A DNA stretch of 64,000 bases from Pirellulimonas nuda (GCF_007750855.1 NZ_CP036291.1:2852001-2916000), one strand, 5' to 3'; positions 1 to 9,876 are shown, counted from the first letter of the stretch. Translations and numbers: made by a program. The notes: generated by a model not told the origin, from the letters alone.

Positions 1-1276
1 CGAGCTGCATAAGCCCGGCGGAGCCACCTTCGCCCTGCAGGCCCCTCGGCGTGCCGATCCCGAACAGCTTCCGCATTACCAGGCCCAGGTTCCGCACCAG
101 CGCCGACGTCAGTAACCGCTTCCTCACCTTGTCGATCCCCCGCAGCCATGTGCGGCGTGACCCGCCGGTGTCGCACACGTGGGCGAAGCTGCGCTCGACC
201 CGTTCACTCCTCAGCCGCTGGAGCCGTTTGTTCTTGGCGGTCTTGGTCCGCCGGCGGTTACCCTTCACCGCGCGCTGCTGCTCGACTGGCTTGGCGCTCA
301 GACGCGACTCGCCGCGGCGCTTGGGCTCCGGCACATACGTCCGCACCCCGACCGACGTGACCAGTTCCAGCTGCTCGGCAGCGTGGTAGCCCTTGTCGGC
401 AACCGCTTCTTCGATCTGCGCTTCCAGCCCAGCCTCTGACAGGTGCGTCTGCGCCTCCATCACACTGTCGCAGAGGGTCTTCGTGTCGCTGTGGTCGCCG
501 TGATAGACCTCTGCCGCCAAGATCAGCTCCGTATCGATATCGACCACGTGCTCCGCCTTGTACGCCAAATGCGTGCGGCCGTCCTTGAGCTTGGTGATCC
601 GTGCGCTCGGGTCGGTCGTGCTGACCCACTCGGCGTTCGAGACCTTTTTGTTCTTCCGCTTCTTATCGAAACGGCGGACCTCGTCGTCGCTCGGCTCGTC
701 TTCTTTTTCGATCACTCCTTCCTTCTTCATCAAGCCAATGACGTACGCCTTCCAGTCTTCTCCTGTGTCGCGCCGCACGATGCTCTTCATCGCCGCATCG
801 GCTTCAAGGGTAGTCGAATCGACCGCTACCGTCTTGCCTTTTAGCAGCCCCTGCTGCGCCGCCAGTTGCAGCACCAGCCGGAACACTTCCTGGTGGACTT
901 CTAGCGGCAGGCGGTCGCGGACCCGGCTGAGCGTCGAGTGATCGGGGGTCGCCTCGGTCAGCGGAACGCCCAGGAACTCCCGCAGGCTGAGGCTGTCGGC
1001 GCACCGCCACGCGATGCCCCGCTGTGAACCGATCCCCTCGAAGTAACCCACCATCAACATCCGGAAGTAGACTCCCGGCGGGACCGACGGCCGCCCACGC
1101 GTGCCGGTCGGCTGGTAGTACGGCTCGCACAGCTTCTCGACCTCGCGGTCGAAGCCCGCCTCGGAAAGCAGCCTATTGAGCCGCTTGTAGAACGCGTGCC
1201 CCTGACTCTTGGGCAGCTGCTCTGCCGTCACGAACAACACGTCCTGCCGATCCCGCTCTCGCCTTCCCATCCCCAT
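1..1276 (-). CDS. IS1182-like transposase, 3' end outside window
   Basis: Reading from an ATG at 1276 to the window edge gives about 425 codons without a stop, so the C-terminus is missing. The protein begins MGMGRRERDRQDVLF, carries the N-terminal InsH-like block (VYFRMLMVGYFEGIGSQRG), then a DDE-type region (KTVAVDSTTLEADAAM, DGRTHLAYKAEHVVD). It ends with the SERVERSFAHVCDTGG signature and a late block around LVRNLGLVMRKLFG. These are typical of IS1182/IS5-superfamily DDE transposases acting on their own element ends. No frameshift is visible in the part present. Upstream, 1345-1368 contains a 'tttttcaacgggctgtt' type end common in such elements, so the element tip is probably there. Family assignment is by motif recognition only. 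Confidence 0.8.
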   Translation of the reverse strand, partial: MGMGRRERDRQDVLFVTAEQLPKSQGHAFYKRLNRLLSEAGFDREVEKLCEPYYQPTGTRGRPSVPPGVYFRMLMVGYFEGIGSQRGIAWRCADSLSLREFLGVPLTEATPDHSTLSRVRDRLPLEVHQEVFRLVLQLAAQQGLLKGKTVAVDSTTLEADAAMKSIVRRDTGEDWKAYVIGLMKKEGVIEKEDEPSDDEVRRFDKKRKNKKVSNAEWVSTTDPSARITKLKDGRTHLAYKAEHVVDIDTELILAAEVYHGDHSDTKTLCDSVMEAQTHLSEAGLEAQIEEAVADKGYHAAEQLELVTSVGVRTYVPEPKRRGESRLSAKPVEQQRAVKGNRRRTKTAKNKRLQRLRSERVERSFAHVCDTGGSRRTWLRGIDKVRKRLLTSALVRNLGLVMRKLFGIGTPRGLQGEGGSAGLMQL

Positions 1277-1370
1277 CGCTTCGCTCCTGCTCAAGTCACG
1301 CTTTCGTCGGCGACGCAGTTTAGCGCCAAGGGGTTGGTCGGGGGAGTGGCATTTTTCAACGGGCTGTTAA
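1..1370 (-). mobile_element. Partial IS1182-like insertion sequence
   Basis: This comprises the transposase gene plus about 95 bp of leader. The right tip is placed near 1345-1370, where a T-rich 'catttttcaacgggctgttaa' stretch interrupts the GC-rich context. The other end lies outside the window, so inverted repeats and target duplication cannot be compared. Confidence 0.55.
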
Positions 1371-2352
1371 GGCTGAACCGCAGCCGAGCTTGGCCTAGGA
1401 CTCCTTTCTATTGACTAATGCATGGCTAATTTGACGCAGGATCACGCGAAAGCCCTTCAAAACAAGCGGTCCCTGCGTTGAGGGATGTGAAGTTCCCGAG
1501 GCCTTAGTCAATAGTTGCACATCAGCAGCCGGTGAGTTCCGTTGGCCGAATCGACCGCACCAATACTGCCAATGGCTCATGTTTTAGCTGCATTATATCT
1601 AGAAAAGCCTGACCTGTGCGGTACGTCTTCGAATGCCACAGTCAAAGGGCGACAGATTTGCAGAAAAGTACGGGTCCAATTACTCGGGGGCGTGCAGCTT
1701 CCTACACAACCACCGCCGAGAGCTGTTCACGTTCTAGGAGTTCCCCGCAGACGAAACTACGACGGCGTCCAATCGTCAGAGGGCCAACCCGATCGAACCG
1801 TCCGTCGCCTCTATCCGAATCCGGAGCCGCAGGCGCAAGGGAAGCAGAAACCGGAGAGCACGCCAGACCTTGTCCTACGAGAATGCCAATTGCGACGCCC
1901 GGATGCTGCGAGGACTCTTCGACCCCTTCAAGATCGTCCTTGTCATCGAAGCAGGAATCTCGGAAGACGACGGTGCTCAGGACGCCGCTTGACTGCCGTG
2001 AGGAAATAGGAAATCTGACCGTTCGTGAGACCACGCGACCGCTTAGGTCTTCTTCTTAAGATGCCTTGTGCAAACGGCGGGCTTCAACGAAACGACTCAA
2101 CTCAGCCACCAACGCGACTTTGCTCTCCGCATCACGATGAATTAATGCCTGATTGGGGCAGGATTTGCCGAGGTTTGCCGTAGTCGCGTACCAGCCCCAG
2201 AGGCGTCACGAGTCAGCCGCTTCCTCTCACGTCATCCGCTGCTTATACCGGGCCTGCCTGTGATCGGCCGTTTCGCGGCGTTCTTCGACGCGGTACTGGC
2301 GGATGGCTCGGGAGTGGTTCGACGGTGGTTGGATGCTGCGTCACTGGTACGA
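1371..2352. other. Gene-free stretch, about 1 kb
   Basis: Open frames exist on both strands (for example 1542-2009 plus and 1702-2034 minus), but their translations are rich in Arg/Ser/Pro without recognisable motifs or ribosome binding sites. The base composition is less GC-rich near 1400-1700. I see no gene, RNA or clear repeat here; it may be decayed sequence next to the insertion element. Confidence 0.5.
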
Positions 2353-3636
2353 CTACGGGTTCCATTCCGCTTTCTGAAGTGACAGCAGTTTTTCTACGAT
2401 TTCTGGATGTTCGCTGGCAACGTCGTTCTCTTCCAACGGGTCCGCCGCGAGGTTGAAAAGCGCCGTTGCGGAGGGGACCGACGAAAACGGACGATCGGGG
2501 TTCACCGGACCGGGGGCAATCAGCTTCCACTGGCCATCGATCACCACTTGAGCAATGAGGCTCTTCTCGGGCGCGTCCAGGTCGGCGATGTCGTGGGTGT
2601 ACGACTCGACGAAGACGGTTTGACGTGCTTGCATCGCTTCGCGATCCGTCAGGTTCAACCCGGCCAGGCTCTCGCTTCTTGCGACGCCGGTGGCGTCCAG
2701 AATCGTGGGAACAAAATCTATGATGTGGGCCAGTGTGGCGTCGTCGCGCGCGGGCGCCACTTTTCCGGGCCAGCGTACGAACATCGGAGTGCGGATGCCG
2801 AGCTCGTAGGGCGACAGCTTGGCGCGGGCCTTGGACTGGCCGTGCTTGCCGTCCCAGCCGTTGTCCGCGAGATACAAGACGACGGTGTTCTCTTTGAGCC
2901 CATGCTCTTCCAGGTACTGGTCCAGCTGCCCGCAGGTTTGGTCAAACCACTCCACCATTGCGTAGTACTTCTCCGCAGCGGGCGTCGGACCCCTGCCCCG
3001 GTACGCGTCAAGGATCTCCTTGGGCGGGGTATGCGGCACGTGGGGCATGAACGGTGCGTACCACACGAAGAACGGCGCCTTCTGCTTTTGAGCGGCGTCG
3101 ATGAACTCGAAGATGGGCTCCATGCCCTGGCGTCCGATGCCCAGTCCGGCGTCGCCGTGGCGTCCGGCGGTATCGGTCATCCCGTGGGTAAAGCCCGCGT
3201 CTGCATAGGTGACGTTCCACAGTTTGCCCGTTTGCAGGGTCAAGTAGCCCGCATCGGTGAGCATCTTGGGCAGCAATGTGGGGCTGCTGAGTAGCTGCTC
3301 GGCCAGCTCGCCGCGTTGACCGCGGCTCGAGCGATTGTCGGAGAGGTCGTTTCCAGTAATCCGGTGCTCGTGGGGAAGTTTGCCGGTCAGCAGGCACGCC
3401 AGCGACGGCGAGCAAACGGGCATGACGTAGCCGCGCGTGTACAGCAGGCTCTCACCCGCCATTCGGTCCAGGTTGGGCGTCTGAACCTCTTCATTGCCCA
3501 TGAAGCCGTAGTCCGGGAATCCTTGGTCATCGGAAATGATGAGGATCACGTTAGGCCGCGTCGGGGTCTCCCCCTGCCCACGGCCAACCCAAGAGAGCAG
3601 GATCACAGCCGTCCATATCAGAAAGGGGGTCTTCAT
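2353..3636 (-). CDS. Secreted type I sulfatase with CxPSL active-site variant
   Basis: This is a 427-aa sulfatase that would hydrolyse sulfate esters, probably in the periplasm or outside the cell. An N-terminal signal peptide (about residues 1-22) precedes the metal-binding block NVILIISDDQG (D36, D37). The formylglycine signature is CSPSLACLLTG with the cysteine at 75. The usual Arg after PS is Leu here, a variant I recall from other planctomycete sulfatases. HVPHTPP and VVLYLADNGWDGKHGQSKA give the later metal and substrate motifs, and the C-terminus has the usual LFNLAADPLEENDVA block. Length is at the short end for the family. The next gene upstream (HEAT protein, start 5628) is on the same strand with an 81-bp gap. 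The substrate cannot be told from sequence. Confidence 0.9.
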   Translation of the reverse strand: MKTPFLIWTAVILLSWVGRGQGETPTRPNVILIISDDQGFPDYGFMGNEEVQTPNLDRMAGESLLYTRGYVMPVCSPSLACLLTGKLPHEHRITGNDLSDNRSSRGQRGELAEQLLSSPTLLPKMLTDAGYLTLQTGKLWNVTYADAGFTHGMTDTAGRHGDAGLGIGRQGMEPIFEFIDAAQKQKAPFFVWYAPFMPHVPHTPPKEILDAYRGRGPTPAAEKYYAMVEWFDQTCGQLDQYLEEHGLKENTVVLYLADNGWDGKHGQSKARAKLSPYELGIRTPMFVRWPGKVAPARDDATLAHIIDFVPTILDATGVARSESLAGLNLTDREAMQARQTVFVESYTHDIADLDAPEKSLIAQVVIDGQWKLIAPGPVNPDRPFSSVPSATALFNLAADPLEENDVASEHPEIVEKLLSLQKAEWNP

Positions 3637-3717
3637 CTATGCAGCCTTGGAAGGGAGTTGAACGCCGTAGGGGGCATATGTCGGACACCGGGGATCGCCC
3701 CCGAGAAGGCGCACGAA

Positions 3718-5628
3718 TCACTCCGTTATGAGTTTACGCGCCCTAGCAAGAACTTCTTCGCTTCCGCCCGTCTTTATCACCCTGCTGGAAGCTTTGGCGG
3801 CGGCGTCCGGATAGGTTAGTGCGATCGCCTCGGCGATCGCAAGTACCGACTCGCTTGCCTGCTTACCCAGTCGATCCTCGGCGAGCTCGGCCGTCGCCAA
3901 TTCAAGCGCCGCGACGGAGGGGATCCGCTCGAGAACTTGAATGGCGAGCAGCCTCTCTTCGTCCCGACTGGCGACCCGTAGTGCGGAGCGGCACATCGCC
4001 AGCCGCTCGCTCTCGGGGACGGCAAACTGCCGCGCGATCCGTAGGTAGCCGCGTAGCGCCCGCACGGCGTAATGGTTGTCGGAGTCCGCGACACGCAGGA
4101 GCGCTGGCGCCGCGTCTGCGCTCGGCCAGTTGCCTAGCACACGCGTCGCCTCGTTTTGAGCACTCTGGTCTTGCTTCTCGGCGATGGCAACCACGCTCTC
4201 CAGCGCTCGCGGCCCACCGACGACTGCAAGCACGTCGAGCAGGTAGCCAATCTGGTCGCCTGTTGCGACGTCGATCTGATCCGCGACGGCGGCAGCAGCG
4301 GCCTCCCGATCGGAGACACGCGAGGCGGCCGCCAACGACGCTTGCCGAGCAAGCCGGCGTTCTTTGGGAGATTGTGCCCCGATGGCGAGCTCCAGCAGAG
4401 GCGGAAGCGTATCGCCGACCGCGAGTCGGCCTGCGGCTTCGAGCGCCGCAACGCGGGTGGCGCTGTCTTTGGCGGATCGTGCTGATTGGATAATCGCGTG
4501 GGCCCCCTCGATGATGCGTCTTTGCCCGATCAGTTCCGCGGCAATGGCCCGAGAATCGCTGGAACCATCCCGGAGCATGACTACGATGGCGCGATCGACC
4601 CCCTCGTCGTCCATCTCCGCGAGTGCTTCTCGAGCGACCTGGCTGAACTGATTATCCTGATGGGCTAGACGCATCAGCAGCGGTGCGTCCGAAGCGTCTC
4701 CAAGGACGCCGAGCGACTTGATCCCTTCGACTCGCACCGCCGCGATGTCGCTTCTAGCTGCCGTTCGCGCAGACTCGGCGGCAGACCGCTCACCCATGCC
4801 GCGCAGCGCGCGAAGGATCTGCACCTGGCGTTCAGGCTGGTCCTGGTCGATCGCATCGGCCAGCAGCTTGGCGCCATTGTCGACCCCGCCTTCCACCACT
4901 GCCTGCAAGCCGATGGTGAACTTCCAGTCTTCGTCTCTGGCAAGCAGCGACTTGGCTAGCGATGCAGCCTGATTAGGCTCGCTGTAGCGAACGCGGCCCA
5001 AGACGGCGGCGGCGCGTGCCTGCCGCGTCGCGTCGGCGCCCTCAAGGCAGTCGAGCAGCGCTAGCGCGGCAGGGCCCCGGCCCCGGTCCGCGAGGCGATA
5101 CGCACAGCTCAGCAGCACATCGGCTAGCTGGACGCGCGACTTGGGATCGACGGATGCCAAGAGTGAAGCCGCTCGATCTAGATCGATATGAACCAGCGCG
5201 GCCACGGCGGCCGCGGAGACCTTCTGGTTCGACGACTTAGATAGCGCTACGAGCTGCTCTACCGCGTCGCGATCTTGTCGAGCCGCAATAGAGTTGATCA
5301 CGCCAACGAGCTGATCGCCCTGGACTTGGTCGAGGGCCCTACGTAGAGCATCGCCAGCGTCGGCGCTTGGGATATTCTGCAGCGCGTAGCGGGCATAGTG
5401 AGAGAAGTGTTTGTCTGTCAGCAGAGCTTCGAGGTCGGGAACTGCACGGCTCGAGCCGACGATGGCGAGCTGCTGGCAGGCGACCGCCCTGTCGTGGTCC
5501 GAGGCGTCTTGCGATCGGATGATCTTAAGCAACGGTGCTTCATCGATCTGCTCGGCCGCCGCCGCCGGCTGGGCATGGCTCGCGACGAACGCGACCAGCA
5601 GCGCGTAAGAGGTGATGCTTCTATTCAT
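3718..5628 (-). CDS. Secreted HEAT-repeat protein
   Basis: This 636-aa protein has a signal peptide (residues 1-24, ending AAAAEQ). The rest is almost entirely HEAT/Armadillo-type helical repeats about 30-40 residues long, for example ALNIP/DALRRAL, VEQLVALS..KVSAAAVAALV and AESARTAARSDIAAVRVEGIKSLGVLG. Such repeats build an alpha-solenoid that binds other proteins; no catalytic motif is seen. It lies between a sulfatase and an oxidoreductase on the same strand with gaps of 81 and 85 bp, so the three may be co-transcribed, oxidoreductase first. In planctomycetes similar proteins often sit beside Gfo/Idh/MocA oxidoreductases and sugar-metabolism genes, but a specific role cannot be inferred. 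Confidence 0.8.
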   Translation of the reverse strand: MNRSITSYALLVAFVASHAQPAAAAEQIDEAPLLKIIRSQDASDHDRAVACQQLAIVGSSRAVPDLEALLTDKHFSHYARYALQNIPSADAGDALRRALDQVQGDQLVGVINSIAARQDRDAVEQLVALSKSSNQKVSAAAVAALVHIDLDRAASLLASVDPKSRVQLADVLLSCAYRLADRGRGPAALALLDCLEGADATRQARAAAVLGRVRYSEPNQAASLAKSLLARDEDWKFTIGLQAVVEGGVDNGAKLLADAIDQDQPERQVQILRALRGMGERSAAESARTAARSDIAAVRVEGIKSLGVLGDASDAPLLMRLAHQDNQFSQVAREALAEMDDEGVDRAIVVMLRDGSSDSRAIAAELIGQRRIIEGAHAIIQSARSAKDSATRVAALEAAGRLAVGDTLPPLLELAIGAQSPKERRLARQASLAAASRVSDREAAAAAVADQIDVATGDQIGYLLDVLAVVGGPRALESVVAIAEKQDQSAQNEATRVLGNWPSADAAPALLRVADSDNHYAVRALRGYLRIARQFAVPESERLAMCRSALRVASRDEERLLAIQVLERIPSVAALELATAELAEDRLGKQASESVLAIAEAIALTYPDAAAKASSRVIKTGGSEEVLARARKLITE

Positions 5629-5713
5629 GGCCGGTTGGTTTAGTTTGAGGGCTTGGGGTTGGCGAGAACCGGGATGTCTGCGTGGCTATGTGGCTGCGGT
5701 TCTGACCCGCAGA

Positions 5714-6988
5714 TCAGATCCGCCACGGCTCACGAACAGCCCGAGCCAAGTGACGGTTCGCCTCGTTGTGATGGACGAAGGCGTTCTTGGCCGGATCGAA
5801 CCGCAGGGTTTCGCCCATCCTCCAAGCGATGGTTGCGGCGTGCGACGCGATGTGCGATTGAGCCGCCACCCTTTCGTTCGCTGAGCACGCTTTTCGAGAG
5901 CGGACACAATCCAGGAACTCCCTCACGTGGTTGCTGGGATCGGTGCCCCGCATGTCGGGCACCGCGATCTCGGATCGCAGCGACTCGGGATAGACTTCGA
6001 ACTTGCCGCTGTCGCCGGTCTCAACCCAGCCCTCGTCCCCTTCAAAGCGGACGGGGCAGGTCCCCAGCCCGAGCCAGCCCGTGTCGCGGTCACGCATGAC
6101 GAGCTTCACGCCGTTGGCGTAGGTCGCGGTCACATTGGTGTCCCACGGCTCGTACTCGACCGGGACGGTGTCGTCCGATCGATTAGCCCACTGACATAGG
6201 TCGACCGTGTGCGCGCCCCACTCAAGGATTCCGCCGCTGTGCAAATCGTGATAACCCCGCCAACGCCCTTCGGCGTACAGAGCGTTGTAGGGCCGCCACG
6301 GCGCCGGGCCCAACCAAAGGTCCCAATCGATCTCGTCCTTTCCGGGTTGTGGCTGCGCAGGCAGCCAGTCGCGACTCCCCGCCGGATCCAGGGTGTGAGC
6401 GTGCATCGTGCGTAGTTGGCCGAGCTTGCCGCTGTGCACCAGGTCGACCGCAAACTGAAAGTTGGGGATCGTCCTTCGCTGGGTTCCAGCCTGGTAAATG
6501 CGTCCGTAGCGAATCACCGCGTCCCGGAATGCCAGACTCTCCTCGATCGTCATCGAGCACGGCTTCTCGCAGTAGATGTCTTTGCCGGCTCGCGCCGCTA
6601 AGATCGACGCCATCGTGTGCCAGCGATCTCCGGTAGCGATCAATACGGCGTCGATGTCATCGCGGCCGAGCAGCTCCTCGGGGCGTCTGAGAACCACGCA
6701 GTCGCTGCTGTTGTAGTGCTTGTCGACCATCTGCTTGACGATCTGGCCACGGCTCCTCTGCGCGTCGCACGTGGCGACGAATCGCGCGTCCTGCGAATTG
6801 AGGAAGCTTCGCAGGTCGGTCCGGCCCCGATTGCCGACGCCGATGCCGCCGACAGTGATCCGCTCGCTCGGGGGCGTGACGCCATTGCGCCCTAGTGCGG
6901 ACGATGGGATAATCGTTGGAGCGCCAACCACCGCGGTGGCAGTGGCGACCGTTTTCAGGAAATCGCGGCGGCTAGTTGGTCGTACCAC
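5714..6988 (-). CDS. Tat-exported Gfo/Idh/MocA family oxidoreductase
   Basis: This is a 424-aa NAD(P)-dependent sugar/inositol-type oxidoreductase. The chosen start is the GTG at 6988, preceded by GAGGCG, giving a compact twin-arginine signal (PTSRRDFLKTVATATAVV). A GTG at 7042 would only add 18 residues in front of it. The Rossmann fold begins at ITVGGIGVGNRGRTDLRSF. The hallmark EKP motif occurs as IYCEKPCS, and the C-terminal alpha/beta domain includes GGILEWGAHTVDLCQWA. Export as a folded protein through Tat, with its nucleotide bound, is the usual reading for this planctomycete subfamily. The substrate is unknown; the sulfatase next door suggests a sugar derivative. Confidence 0.88.
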   Translation of the reverse strand: MVRPTSRRDFLKTVATATAVVGAPTIIPSSALGRNGVTPPSERITVGGIGVGNRGRTDLRSFLNSQDARFVATCDAQRSRGQIVKQMVDKHYNSSDCVVLRRPEELLGRDDIDAVLIATGDRWHTMASILAARAGKDIYCEKPCSMTIEESLAFRDAVIRYGRIYQAGTQRRTIPNFQFAVDLVHSGKLGQLRTMHAHTLDPAGSRDWLPAQPQPGKDEIDWDLWLGPAPWRPYNALYAEGRWRGYHDLHSGGILEWGAHTVDLCQWANRSDDTVPVEYEPWDTNVTATYANGVKLVMRDRDTGWLGLGTCPVRFEGDEGWVETGDSGKFEVYPESLRSEIAVPDMRGTDPSNHVREFLDCVRSRKACSANERVAAQSHIASHAATIAWRMGETLRFDPAKNAFVHHNEANRHLARAVREPWRI

Positions 6989-7226
6989 TATCTTACGCCT
7001 CGGGGTTGGAGGTGATTTCTCATGCGTCGCCCAGAGGATCACTGAATTGGTTGACGATTCTTTGGGCGACTGTCATCGTAATCGCGCGCCCACGGCGTTT
7101 GCCACGCGGTGGTCGGGAACGATTCACGAACTACTCCAGCAAATCACAGCAATCAACGGAGTCAGGAAGTGACGGCCGGATGACTCTCGCAAAGGCGCGG
7201 AGTCGAACGGGAAGAATCAAATTGCC

Positions 7227-7272
7227 AATGACCAATACGCGCTTTGGTTTCGCCCTGCGCGTATTGGTCGTT
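7227..7272. repeat. Near-perfect 16-bp inverted repeat (hairpin)
   Basis: The arms aatgaccaatacgcgc (7227-7242) and gcgcgtattggtcgtt (7257-7272) pair with one mismatch around a 14-nt loop. It lies in the 531-bp gap between the PEP-CTERM gene and the oxidoreductase gene, both on the minus strand. It has no T-run, so it may be an RNA-stability or readthrough-limiting hairpin, or a small dispersed palindrome. A related structure lies at 9843-9876. Nothing else is recognisable in the gap apart from the terminator at 7464-7494. Confidence 0.6.
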
Positions 7273-7463
7273 GGGGTTATTGTCTACCACTGCGTCTCTG
7301 CGAGAGACTTCCTCGGACTGCCTAGACGTGTTCGGTAAACGTGTCGTTCAGGAGGTCAGGTGAGGGAGTTGTTATGGTTCTACGGATGGGTTGAAGTACT
7401 TGCAGCAAGCCGGGAAACGGCTCTCGCTGCAATCAACCCGAATGCGTGCCTCACGAAGAAACG

Positions 7464-7494
7464 ATGGCGGGAGGGCTGCCCCCCCTCCCGCCAT
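7464..7494 (-). terminator. Strong hairpin after the PEP-CTERM gene
   Basis: Perfect 12-bp stem atggcgggaggg / ccctcccgccat with a 7-nt loop, starting 26 bp beyond the stop codon of the minus-strand gene ending at 7520. On the minus strand it is followed by a weak T-rich stretch (cgtttcttcg). Position and stem strength fit a transcription terminator. Confidence 0.65.
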
Positions 7495-7519
7495 GATCGC
7501 CGTCCGACGCCCGGCCCCT

Positions 7520-9511
7520 TCAGCGTCGGAACCGGCGGATCGCCGGAACCGCGGCCAGAGCCAATCCGAAGATAGCTAACGATGCCGGCTCGGGCACCGA
7601 GGCGGAGCCCACAGCGGCGATCGCAGGTTTGCCGAAGTTCGCCTTCCACAGGTCGTAGCCCGCCTGGGTAGAGTCGGGGCTGTTCCCGTCCCGCCACACG
7701 GTGTAATCGGCCGCATCGACCGCGTTGTCGCCGTTGTAGTCTCCGGGAATCCCTCCGGCGATAAGCAATTCGAGCGCCGCCACGTCGGCGGCGTCGAAGA
7801 AGTCGTTACCCGTCAGGTCAAAGGGCGACAAGTTGAGAGACGCCAGCACGGCGGCCGAGCTGTTGCCTAAGCCGATCAACGTGTTCTGCCGATCGACCGC
7901 GGGGTCGCCACCGTCGCCCATCAGGTAAAGATTCGCCAGGTCGACGTCCGCTTGGTCTACGGCCATGTCGAAATTCACGTCGCCAGGTGCGAAGAGGACT
8001 GGCGTCGTCAACGAGATATTGTCGATCTGCACCTGAGTAAACACATTTCCGTCACGTTGGTCAGGCGACACAGGAGTGCCGTCCGGAAAGTTGGGGATCA
8101 CCGTGTCGGCGAGTGATTGGAAGAACACATTGATGGGATCGCCACTGTCTTGAGCGGCCTTGAGAACAGCCCCACTGATCGTCAGGGTAGGCTGTGCGGT
8201 CTGCGTTGCGCCGCCAGCGGTCTCTGGCGGGATGATTTCCGTCAATTGCTGATCAAAGAGCGCTCCGGCCAATGCGTTATTCGGGTCAATCGCGGCGTCG
8301 CCCGCGCCGGACGTCAAGGCAAGCTTAAAGTTCGAGTCGGGGCTTGCTGGGCGGTTCTTGTTGAAGGTGATGTCAAACGTGAGTGTGTATTCAGCGTTCT
8401 CGTCAATCGTGGCGCCCTGAAAGATGTCTCTCTGGAGCAGGCCATTGAGATAGCCCCCCGCGGTGTTCATTACGACGCGCTCCTGGGCGATTGACCAGTG
8501 GGTGTCTAGATAGAAGGACCCTTGCTGCCCGTTGGTGAAGAGTAGGTCCAATGCGCCGCCGTCGGCCACTGCTTCAATAATGTTGTTGGGGTTATTCGAG
8601 TAGGGCGCCCAGTTATCGACGTCCACCGTGTTCCCGCGGAAAGGGCCAAAGTTGCCGTGGGAGCCGTTGATGTTGTAGGCGCCGCCGGTATTGGGCTGTA
8701 ACGGATTGGTGATGTTTGTGAAGTCGCCGTTGGGGATCAGGTTGGCGGGCGCCGGCTTGGCGATCGCGGCGAAGGCTTGCACGTTGTTGCTGCGGCCGAG
8801 GCTGATATTGTCGAGCGACACCAGCATGCCCGCGTTCGATAGGATCGTGGAGACCGGATCAACCGAGCCCTGGACCGGGTCGATACGGACCTGGTCGTAC
8901 GAATTGCCCCACGTGCCTGTGTCCGACGGAAGGCGCTGAATGGTGTAGGTTCTGAACACGTCGACGGGCGGGATCGGCGACGAACCGCCGTCGTTGACGT
9001 AGTAATCGACCCTGCTGTTAGCGACGCCATCCGGCAGGTTGCCTCCCGTCAGGAACTGCTCCCCTCTTGCTCCCGGGTCGTCGACGTAGCTTTGCGGAAT
9101 CGACACGTCGAGGCGGAGGTCGAACTGCACGATATCGTACTGCCCGGGGAGGTTGCCTACGGTGATGCGGTCGCCTGGGATTTGTGAGATGCTGCTAACG
9201 CTGCGGCGGATGCTGGGGTCGGCTTCGGTGAAGCCGGAACTGTTCTGGATTACCCCCTCTGCGGCATCGATAAAGATCCCGCCGAACCGCACTTCAGTCC
9301 AACTCTGGGCCGTTCCGTCGTTGAAGTCGCCGATGTTGACTACGTCAAAGAAGGTCGGGCCGGCGCCCTGGGCAGAAACGGTGACGTCGGCCGCGTTGGA
9401 GGTGAGCCCGCAAAGGACAACGAGCAGGCAGCCGAAGGGCTTCGCTGCGGCTCGACCGAATGAGTGGACCGGTGGCTTCGGCAGCCGGCCAAAAAAACTA
9501 GTGCGAATCAT
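7520..9511 (-). CDS. PEP-CTERM protein with dockerin-like repeats
   Basis: This is a 663-aa exported protein. I chose the ATG at 9511 because GGAG stands about 9-12 bp upstream and it yields a signal sequence (MIRTSFFGRLPKPP through LCGLTSNAADV). A longer frame starting at 9607 has no such support. Most of the chain is beta-rich and of unknown function. Near the C-terminus are calcium-binding dockerin-like motifs (GDVNFDMAVDQADV and GDYNGDNAVDAADYTVW). The chain ends in the sorting signal VPEPASLAIFGLALAAVPA followed by RRFRR, typical of exosortase-processed PEP-CTERM proteins. No exosortase gene is in the window. A hairpin terminator follows directly. Confidence 0.88.
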   Translation of the reverse strand: MIRTSFFGRLPKPPVHSFGRAAAKPFGCLLVVLCGLTSNAADVTVSAQGAGPTFFDVVNIGDFNDGTAQSWTEVRFGGIFIDAAEGVIQNSSGFTEADPSIRRSVSSISQIPGDRITVGNLPGQYDIVQFDLRLDVSIPQSYVDDPGARGEQFLTGGNLPDGVANSRVDYYVNDGGSSPIPPVDVFRTYTIQRLPSDTGTWGNSYDQVRIDPVQGSVDPVSTILSNAGMLVSLDNISLGRSNNVQAFAAIAKPAPANLIPNGDFTNITNPLQPNTGGAYNINGSHGNFGPFRGNTVDVDNWAPYSNNPNNIIEAVADGGALDLLFTNGQQGSFYLDTHWSIAQERVVMNTAGGYLNGLLQRDIFQGATIDENAEYTLTFDITFNKNRPASPDSNFKLALTSGAGDAAIDPNNALAGALFDQQLTEIIPPETAGGATQTAQPTLTISGAVLKAAQDSGDPINVFFQSLADTVIPNFPDGTPVSPDQRDGNVFTQVQIDNISLTTPVLFAPGDVNFDMAVDQADVDLANLYLMGDGGDPAVDRQNTLIGLGNSSAAVLASLNLSPFDLTGNDFFDAADVAALELLIAGGIPGDYNGDNAVDAADYTVWRDGNSPDSTQAGYDLWKANFGKPAIAAVGSASVPEPASLAIFGLALAAVPAIRRFRR

Positions 9512-9842
9512 AGAACTTTCTCCAGAGAGCCCAGGGGCTGAATAGTACAAGGGTTGAATAGTAACGGAGCAATCAGCGGCATTGGGCGACTCGCCGCGGC
9601 CGCCCACGCCGACCGCCTTCCTGCTCCCAGCGAATCGATGAGATGATCCCCCAACGATCTCAATGCCGACGGGGGAGAAGACATGAGGTAACGTCGGCTC
9701 TAGTCACACTAACGGCGCTCGCAAGATTGGTCAAATATTCCCGTCCAGAATTTGAATTCAGAGCTATCAACGGCACACCCGAACCGCCCGCGAGCCCGTT
9801 GTGCTGTTCGCAGCGTTCCAATGAATGACGAATGCGCAGCAG

Positions 9843-9876
9843 CAAGGACGCGCAGGCGAGCGCATACGCGTCCTTG
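9843..9876. terminator. Hairpin downstream of lipoprotein gene
   Basis: Perfect 10-bp arms caaggacgcg (9843-9852) and cgcgtccttg (9867-9876) flank a 14-nt loop, about 130 bp past the minus-strand gene ending at 10007. It is surrounded by aatgac on one side and gtcatt on the other, echoing the hairpin at 7227-7272. It may terminate the DUF1559/lipoprotein transcript. The rest of the gap 9512-10006 shows only the ribosome binding site of the gene starting at 9511. Confidence 0.45.

Noticed and set aside
1542-2059. Overlapping plus-strand frames of 147-155 codons
   Set aside because: Two frames are open at once, the translations are low-complexity Arg/Ser/Pro, and there is no ribosome site or motif; typical of GC-rich non-coding DNA.
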